Of a stretch of DNA of 64,000 nt, positions 59,023 to 64,000 are shown piece by piece. Each line of letters opens with the position of its first letter. Position 1 is the first letter of the stretch. Source of the stretch: Micromonospora sp. M71_S20 (GTDB lineage: Bacteria; Actinomycetota; Actinomycetes; Mycobacteriales; Micromonosporaceae); assembly GCF_003664255.1 (NCBI RefSeq), contig NZ_RCCV01000001.1:1302001-1366000 (forward strand), in the 5' to 3' direction. The position numbers and the translations under genes were made by a program. The notes beneath the pieces were generated by a model that was not told where the DNA came from, ran no database searches, and saw only the letters and a list, made by a program, of their open reading frames with translations.

Positions 59023-60570
59023 GTGGGCGAGCCGCTCCGCCCCGTGGTGATCGGCGTCGACATCGGCACCACCAGCGCCAAGGCGGTCGCGTACGACGTG
59101 GCCGGTGCCCAGCTCGCCCACCACTCGGTCGGCTACCCGCTCGACGAGCCGCACCCCGGCTACGCGGAGCAGGACCCGCGGCACATCCACGCGGCGGTGC
59201 TGGAGTCGGTGCGCACGGTCGTGGCGGAGCTGGACCGGCCGGTCGCCGGGCTCTCCTTCGGCACGGCGATGCACAGCCTGATCGGCCTGGACGCGGACGG
59301 TCACCCGCTCACCCCGTCGGTCACCTGGGCCGACTCGCGGGCCAGCCGGCAGGCCGAGCGGCTGCGCGCGGTCCCGTCCGGGCTGGCGCTGCACCGCCGC
59401 ACCGGCACCCCGGTCCATCCGATGGCGCCGCTGCCCAAGCTGCTCTGGTTCGCCGAGCAGGAGCCGGTGCTGTTCGGGCGGGTGGCGTACTGGGTGGGCA
59501 TCAAGGACTGGGTGCTGCTGCGGCTGTGCGACGCGCTGGTGACCGACCACTCGGTCGCCTCCGCCACCGGGCTGATGGACCTGCACCAGCTCTCCTGGGA
59601 CGAGGAGGCGCTCGGGATCGCCGGAATCACCGCCGAGCAGTTGCCGGAGCTGGTCCCCACCACCACCGTGCTGCCCGGCCTCACCGCCGAGACCGCCGAG
59701 GCCACCGGGCTGCCCCGGGACACAAGGGTGGTCGTCGGCGCCGGGGACGGCCCGCTGGCCAACCTCGGGCTCGGCGCGGTCGCCCCGGGCGTGATGGCCT
59801 GCACGATCGGCACCAGCGGCGCGATGCGCGTGATGGTGGAACGTCCCGGCGTCGACCCGCTCGGCGGGGTGTTCTGCTACGCGCTGACCGAGCACCGCTG
59901 GGTGGTCGGCGGGGCGATCAACAACGGCGGCGTCGTGCTGGAATGGACCGGCGAGGCGCTCGCCCCGGAGCTGGGCGAGGACGCCGAGGAGGAGTTGCTG
60001 GCGCAGGCCGCCCGGGCGCCGGTCGGCTCCGGCGGTCTGATCATGCTGCCGTACCTGCTCAGCGAGCGCGCCCCGCACTGGAGCGCGCTGCCGCGCGGCG
60101 CGTACGTGGGGCTGACCAACGGGCACCGCCGGGCGCACCTGGTGCGGGCCGCGCTGGAGGGCGTCTGCCAGCAGTTGGCGCTGGTGCTGGCCTCGGTGCG
60201 GGCCGCCGGCAACGAGGTCCGGGAGATCCGCGCCAGCGGCGGCTTCGCGCGCAGCCCACTGTGGCGGCAGATGCTGGCCGACGTGCTCGGCGTGCCGGTG
60301 CACTTCCCCGCCACGCGTGAGGGCTCCGGCTTCGGCGCGGCGCTGCTCGGCATGGAGGCGCTGGGGCTGATCCCCTCCATCGAGGTCGCCGCCCACCTGG
60401 TGCGCATCGAGGAGACGGCACGCCCGGATCCGGCCGCCGCCGCCACGTACGCCGCCCTGCTGCCGCTCTTCGCCGGGCTCTACGACGCGCTGATCCCCAC
60501 GTTCACCTCGCTGCGCCGCCTCGCCCCGGGCCTGCCGCCGACACCGGCACCGGCACCACCGACGCGGTAG
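59023..60570 (+). CDS. FGGY-family carbohydrate kinase (gluconokinase-like)
   Basis: A 515-aa sugar kinase. VVIGVDIGTTSAKAVAYD is the phosphate-1 motif; MACTIGTSGAMRVM and a later GGFARSPLWRQMLADVLG are the phosphate-2 and adenosine motifs; SFGTAMHSLIGLDADG and PSVTWADSRA are typical of gluconokinase-like members. It likely phosphorylates gluconate or a pentose. GTG 59023 is preferred over GTG 59014 because the GAGGGGG run abuts the latter. It diverges from the acylase gene. Confidence 0.9.
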   Translation: MGEPLRPVVIGVDIGTTSAKAVAYDVAGAQLAHHSVGYPLDEPHPGYAEQDPRHIHAAVLESVRTVVAELDRPVAGLSFGTAMHSLIGLDADGHPLTPSVTWADSRASRQAERLRAVPSGLALHRRTGTPVHPMAPLPKLLWFAEQEPVLFGRVAYWVGIKDWVLLRLCDALVTDHSVASATGLMDLHQLSWDEEALGIAGITAEQLPELVPTTTVLPGLTAETAEATGLPRDTRVVVGAGDGPLANLGLGAVAPGVMACTIGTSGAMRVMVERPGVDPLGGVFCYALTEHRWVVGGAINNGGVVLEWTGEALAPELGEDAEEELLAQAARAPVGSGGLIMLPYLLSERAPHWSALPRGAYVGLTNGHRRAHLVRAALEGVCQQLALVLASVRAAGNEVREIRASGGFARSPLWRQMLADVLGVPVHFPATREGSGFGAALLGMEALGLIPSIEVAAHLVRIEETARPDPAAAATYAALLPLFAGLYDALIPTFTSLRRLAPGLPPTPAPAPPTR

Positions 60571-60641
60571 GGTGCCGCCCGGACGGGTGACGCCGCCGGG
60601 GGCGCCGACACCGGCCCGGCGTCGCCGGCACCGGTGACCCG

Positions 60642-60676
60642 GGGCCCGCCGGCCGGCGCGCCGCCCGGCGGGGCCC
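60642..60676. terminator. GC hairpin between convergent genes
   Basis: GGGCCCGCCGG pairs with CCGGCGGGGCCC with a single bulged base around a GC-rich loop. It lies between the end of the kinase gene and the end of the convergent monooxygenase gene. Confidence 0.5.
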
Positions 60677-60677
60677 G

Positions 60678-60962
60678 TCAGGGGGCCTCGACCCCGGAGA
60701 TGAGGTAGCGGTGCACCTCCGCGCCGCGGATCGCCACCGCCTGCTCCTCGGCGGGGCCGGAGCCCCGGAAGTCGAGCAGTTGCTCCTCGGACTCCCAACG
60801 CTCGTAGACGTTGATCCGGCCGGGCTCGACGAGGTCCGCGCCGATCGCGAAGTCGACGCAACCCGGCGCGGACCGCGCCTGCCGGACGACCTCCACGCAG
60901 TCGGCCAGGTAGGCGTCCCGCTGGTCCGGGTCGACGTAGAGACTGCCGGCGACGATGAGCAC
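60678..60962 (-). CDS. antibiotic biosynthesis monooxygenase (ABM) domain protein
   Basis: A 94-aa ABM-fold protein: LIVAGSLYVDPDQRDAYLADC, VVRQARSAPGCVDFAIGADL, INVYERWESEEQLLDFRGS. Such dimers oxidise quinol-like or aromatic substrates without cofactor, or act as stress proteins. It lies 25 bases downstream of the TipA-like MerR gene and may be its cotranscribed effector. Confidence 0.88.
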   Translation of the reverse strand: MLIVAGSLYVDPDQRDAYLADCVEVVRQARSAPGCVDFAIGADLVEPGRINVYERWESEEQLLDFRGSGPAEEQAVAIRGAEVHRYLISGVEAP

Positions 60963-60987
60963 TGCTGACCTCCGGGGGCGGCGCGCC

Positions 60988-61746
60988 TCAGGCGCGGGTG
61001 ATGGCGTTGGCGTGGATGGCCTCGCCCAGGTACGCGGCCATCCCCGGCCTGATCCTCTCGAAGTACGCGGTGAACCGCTCGTCCGCCACGTACATGTCGG
61101 CCAGTCCGGTGTGGATCTCGTACGAGCACTCGTAGAACCAGCGGCTGATCAGCTGCCGGTGCTCCTCGGCCAGGTCCATCGCCGCCGGGCTGTCGGCCGG
61201 CGCGCCGGAGGACATCACCTCGGCGAACCGCTGCCCCCAGTCCTCGTTCTCCGCCCTGTTCCGTAGCCAGTCGTCCTTCGTGTAGCGCGACACGCGCCGG
61301 TTCGACTCCCGGTACGCCTCGCTGCCGCCCCAGCGCCGCTCGGCCTCCTCGGCGTGCGCGTCCGGGTCGAAGTCGCCGAAGACCTCGAACCGCTCCTGCG
61401 GGGTGAGTCCGATGTTCAACCTGCTCGCCTCCATCGCGAACTCGATCGCCGTGACCATCTCCTGGAGCCGCCTGATCCGTACGGTCAGCAGCTCGTGCTG
61501 GCGGCGCAGGTGCGCCGCCGGGTCACTCGCCGGGTCGTCGAGGATCGCGGCGATCTCCTCCAGCGGGAACCCCAGCTCCCGGTAGTAGCGGATGTGCTGC
61601 AACCGCTCCAGGTCGGCGTCGCCGTAGCGCCGGTAGCCCGCGCCGCTGCGCCCTCCGGGCGAGAGCAGTCCGATCTCGTCGTAGTGGTGCAGCGTCCGCA
61701 CGGTCACGCCGGCCGCCTTCGCCACCTGTCCCACCGTGTATGCCAT
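60988..61746 (-). CDS. MerR-family regulator with TipAS domain
   Basis: A 252-aa regulator. MerR HTH (YTVGQVAKAAGVTVRTLHHYDE, GYRRYGDADLERL), a coiled coil, and a C-terminal TipAS antibiotic-recognition domain (FEVFGDFDPDAHAEEAERRWG, WFYECSYEIHTGLADMYVADE). TipAL proteins bind thiopeptides, activate their own promoter and sequester the drug. GGAAGGGAGG precedes ATG 61746. A self-activated promoter with a long spacer is expected. Confidence 0.93.
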   Translation of the reverse strand: MAYTVGQVAKAAGVTVRTLHHYDEIGLLSPGGRSGAGYRRYGDADLERLQHIRYYRELGFPLEEIAAILDDPASDPAAHLRRQHELLTVRIRRLQEMVTAIEFAMEASRLNIGLTPQERFEVFGDFDPDAHAEEAERRWGGSEAYRESNRRVSRYTKDDWLRNRAENEDWGQRFAEVMSSGAPADSPAAMDLAEEHRQLISRWFYECSYEIHTGLADMYVADERFTAYFERIRPGMAAYLGEAIHANAITRA

Positions 61747-61780
61747 GGTTCCCTCCCTTCCGCCACCGAGGCTCCCGCCT

Positions 61781-61799
61781 GCCGTTACGTGAGGGTCAA
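61781..61799 (-). promoter_or_regulatory. possible TipA-type promoter element
   Basis: On the minus strand TTGACC (plus 61794-61799) is a good -35 box, followed by CTCACGTAACG, a MerR/TipA-like half-site. With the elongated 19-base spacer usual for MerR promoters, the -10 would be the poor GAGCCT, so this is tentative. Confidence 0.4.
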
Positions 61800-61860
61800 G
61801 CCCGATTCTGCGACCCACGCCACGCGGTTGGCCGGCGATCGGTCGGTACCGCCCGAACGC

Positions 61861-61893
61861 GTGTGGGCCGCCCGGTCTCCGGGCGGCCCACAC
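61861..61893 (-). terminator. 15-bp perfect hairpin terminator
   Basis: GTGTGGGCCGCCCGG (61861-61875) pairs perfectly with 61879-61893 across a TCT loop, just beyond the stop of the protein gene at the window edge. Confidence 0.85.
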
Positions 61894-61919
61894 GGTCATT
61901 ACGTCAGATCGTCAGCGCC

Positions 61920-64000
61920 TCACCAACGGCGGGTGCTGTCCGGCCACGCATCGTAGGGCACGGCCGACAGGATCGGGTCCCACCCGGTGCTGGCGGGGCC
62001 CGTCGGCGCGTAGGCGGTCACGTCGGTGCCGCTGCCGTTGAACGGGCTGGCGTCCAGGTAGCCGGTGACCACGCCGTTGGCGTCCCGCCGGTAGTAGTGG
62101 CCTCCGCCGGGGGAGAAGAGCGAGGTCATGTTGCTCCAGCCGGTGGTTACCAGGTCCTGCCGGTGCCACACGTCGTTGGCGTCGACGTCGTACGCCACCA
62201 GGATGCTGCCGGCCGTGGCGACGAGCCGGTTCTTGCCGGTGGCGCCCAGCGTGGGCAGGCTGAACCCGGTGGCCGGATCGCCGTTGTTGTCGTACACCGG
62301 CCAGCTGGGGAAGTCGCCCGGCCCCGGCTTGGCCTTGGTCACCTTGTAGCGGCGCAGGAAGCCGTTGGCCGTGCCGAAGAGGCCGCCGTTGCCGTCGTGG
62401 ACCAGCCGGTCGTGGGTCCACCCGCTGGTGGCGATCGGCGCCGACACGGTGAAGGCCAGCGGCTCGTGGCTGGTGACGTCCACCCGGTAGAGGTGTGCGT
62501 TGGTGCCGGTCATCACGATGGTGTCCGAATTGAGGGTGGCCATCGCCTTCGGGGTGAAGCCGAGGGTCTGCGCCGAGACGGTGCTGACCTTCTTCGCCCC
62601 GGTCACCGGATCGAGCGCGGTGTACGACAGGCGGCCGTCGGGCTTGGCGCCGAAGACCGAGACGAGCCCGGCCCAGGGACGGGCGGAGAGCAGCACCTGG
62701 TTCCAGCCGGAGGCACTGACCGGGTCGGTGGGGAAGCTCTGGATATCGGTGCCGCTGCCGTCGACGGGGTTCGCGTCGCGGTAGCGGTCCAGCCGGCCGG
62801 CGGAGTTGCGGGCGTAGTAGAAGCCGCCGCCGGGCGAGACGAGGTGCGTCGGGGCAGCCCAGCCCGTGGTGGCCAGCGTGCTGACGGTCCACCCACCCGG
62901 GCCGTCTCCGTAGACGCGGTAGGAGAGCAGCCGGCCGTCGGAGACCGTGCCGAGGATCCGTCCGGGGGCCGGCGAGGTGATGGTCTTCTGACCGAAGCCG
63001 GTGGAGACCGCCGTCGCCCGGGTGAGATCCGCGCCGGTCGGCTTGGCGCTGGTGATCGTGCGCCGGTAGAGGTGGTTGGTGCTCCCGTTGATGTAGTAGA
63101 GGGAGCCGTAGCCGTCGTAGGCCAGCCGGTCGTACGGCGACCACCCGGCGGCGATGCTCGTCGTGGTGAAGGTCAGCGGGTCGTGTCCGGTGACGTCCAC
63201 CCGGTACAGGGTGCCGCCGGTGTCGCTGATCAGGATCGTGTTCTCGTTCAGCGTCGCCATCGCCTTGGGCGTGAAGCCGAGGGTCGCGGTCGACTGCCGG
63301 TTGGCCCGCAGGTCGCCGGTGGCGGAGTCGATGACGCTGTAGGTGAGCTGACCGCTGGCGAGGACACCGAAGATCTGCACGTCGGCGAGCTGCTCACGGA
63401 CCCAGGGGCCGAGGTCGTCCACGCGGGTGGCGGTGGCGCCGTCGCGGGTCTCGGTCTCGCCCAGGCACCCCTTCTGCCAGGACGTGGCAGCGATGGCGGC
63501 CAACTCGACGGTGCCGGCGTCCTCGCGGAACGCCGGGCCGCCGGCGTCGCCCTTGCAGAGGGTGGCGCCGGCCGACGCGCCGACCAGCCCGACGGATCCG
63601 CCGGTCACGTCCTGGACGGTGAAAAATCCCTGGTGCAGCCGGTTGGGCACCCACTCCGTGGCGGTGCGGCCGTAGCCGGTGACCCGTAGGGTCTCGGCGG
63701 CGGTCGGCGCGGTGGTGGCGAGCGCGACCGTGGGCACGCCGGTGGCCGGGGCGGAGAGCCGCGCCAGTGCGAGGTTGCGGCCCGGGTGGGGCACGACGTG
63801 GGTGACGCGGCGGTGCACTCCGGACGTGGCCGTGAGGTCCGTGCGGCCGACGAGCGCGGTGGTCGCCCGGGCGGGCGCGCCGGCGACGGTCGGATCGGTG
63901 CCGTCGGCGAAGCAGGACTTCGCCGTCACGATCCAGTTCGGGTCGATGAGCGCGCCGGAGCAGGCCCGGACCTCACCGAAGGTGATCTTGGCGTTGAAGA
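61920..64000 (-). CDS. S1-type pseudoprotease fused to tachylectin-like repeats, 5' end outside window
   Basis: The frame is open to the window edge (first complete codon 63998). The visible part begins with a trypsin-fold domain (VRACSGALIDPNWIVTAKSCF). The catalytic triad positions are His57 to Ser (TAKSC, expected TAAHC), Asp102 to Asn (RNLALARL, expected DIALARL) and Ser195 to Ala (GDAGGP, expected GDSGGP), so it cannot act as a serine protease. About 480 C-terminal residues form two long tachylectin-2-like units with TLGFTPKAMATLN, LYRVDVT, SPGGG(F/H)YY(A/R)R and GSGTD. It is probably secreted, binding sugars or surfaces. Confidence 0.87.
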   Translation of the reverse strand, partial: FNAKITFGEVRACSGALIDPNWIVTAKSCFADGTDPTVAGAPARATTALVGRTDLTATSGVHRRVTHVVPHPGRNLALARLSAPATGVPTVALATTAPTAAETLRVTGYGRTATEWVPNRLHQGFFTVQDVTGGSVGLVGASAGATLCKGDAGGPAFREDAGTVELAAIAATSWQKGCLGETETRDGATATRVDDLGPWVREQLADVQIFGVLASGQLTYSVIDSATGDLRANRQSTATLGFTPKAMATLNENTILISDTGGTLYRVDVTGHDPLTFTTTSIAAGWSPYDRLAYDGYGSLYYINGSTNHLYRRTITSAKPTGADLTRATAVSTGFGQKTITSPAPGRILGTVSDGRLLSYRVYGDGPGGWTVSTLATTGWAAPTHLVSPGGGFYYARNSAGRLDRYRDANPVDGSGTDIQSFPTDPVSASGWNQVLLSARPWAGLVSVFGAKPDGRLSYTALDPVTGAKKVSTVSAQTLGFTPKAMATLNSDTIVMTGTNAHLYRVDVTSHEPLAFTVSAPIATSGWTHDRLVHDGNGGLFGTANGFLRRYKVTKAKPGPGDFPSWPVYDNNGDPATGFSLPTLGATGKNRLVATAGSILVAYDVDANDVWHRQDLVTTGWSNMTSLFSPGGGHYYRRDANGVVTGYLDASPFNGSGTDVTAYAPTGPASTGWDPILSAVPYDAWPDSTRRW

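Noticed and set aside
56694..60320. A very long plus-strand open frame opposite the acylase and kinase
   Set aside because: It is an antisense shadow caused by extreme GC content. The translated sequence is Arg/Gly/Ala/Val-rich without any family motif, while the opposite and neighbouring frames hold clear enzymes.
61740..63689. Long plus-strand open frame at the right end
   Set aside because: It mirrors the tachylectin-like repeats on the minus strand, so its own repeats are an artefact.
1..64000. Transposases, integrases, tRNA genes, prophage
   Set aside because: None was found by reading the translated frames and intergenic spaces. Any tRNA would require a covariance-model scan to exclude fully.

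Overview
The window is very GC-rich, densely packed actinobacterial chromosome. Codon third positions are almost all G or C, GTG starts are frequent, and GTGA/ATGA start-stop overlaps are common. Several genes point to Micromonosporaceae (Micromonospora or Actinoplanes relatives): a close aculeacin-A-acylase homologue, secreted CBM-bearing glycosidases, a TipA-type MerR regulator and SigE-family sigma factors. This taxonomic call is inference from gene content. I found no rRNA, tRNA, CRISPR array, intact transposase or prophage module.

Layout. 0-1.1 kb: the end of an amino-acid permease. 1.1-5.2 kb: a five-gene minus-strand operon with overlapping or nearly abutting genes, encoding a Ycf46-like AAA ATPase, a Ycf35/DUF1257-like protein, a DUF2997-like protein, a membrane protein with a ComEA-type helix-hairpin-helix tail, and a radical-SAM activase-like protein. 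5.4-9 kb: a serine hydrolase with its ArsR-like regulator, then a ParA-type ATPase coupled to a SAP-like protein. 9-20 kb: a GH10 xylanase and ordinary accessory genes (DUF1697, Tat-exported MBL hydrolase, class-A-like beta-lactamase facing a LysR regulator, GNAT, FMN reductase, DrrAB-type ABC exporter), then a SigE-type sigma factor coupled to a probable anti-sigma protein. 20-34.9 kb: a large AAA/TPR regulator, an unrecognised three-gene cluster (Tat-exported protein, 86-aa protein, eight-Cys protein), a FnIII-CBM3 secreted protein, a three-repeat secreted protein, an SF1-type helicase, a sugar isomerase, a GYD protein, a vWA protein with its membrane partner, and a split flavohaemoglobin-like pair that appears to have lost its haem ligands.

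35.1-44.4 kb is the most defence-like stretch: an XRE regulator overlapping a flavoprotein, then a PLD-helicase-DUF3427 protein, an unrecognised 518-aa protein and an 877-aa protein with two PLD-like halves. All are on the plus strand and two are coupled by overlap; base use is visibly less GC-biased in the regulator pair and the last two genes.

44.4-64 kb: a phosphotransferase, a lipoprotein-like ankyrin protein, a three-component system resembling HbpS-SenS-SenR (divergent layout) whose response regulator carries a frameshift, an MFS exporter with a divergent MarR regulator, a polymorphic toxin with a CdiA-like tRNase tail and a SitI3-like immunity gene, a separate WapI-type immunity gene, YidD, a penicillin/aculeacin acylase, an FGGY kinase, a TipA-type MerR regulator, and at the right edge a trypsin-fold protein with all three catalytic positions replaced, fused to tachylectin-like repeats.

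Best candidates for undescribed systems: (1) the AAA/Ycf35/DUF2997/HhH/radical-SAM operon; (2) the helicase-PLD cluster; (3) the unrecognised Tat/86-aa/Cys-rich cluster; (4) the haem-ligand-less split globin/reductase pair with its 29-codon leader ORF.
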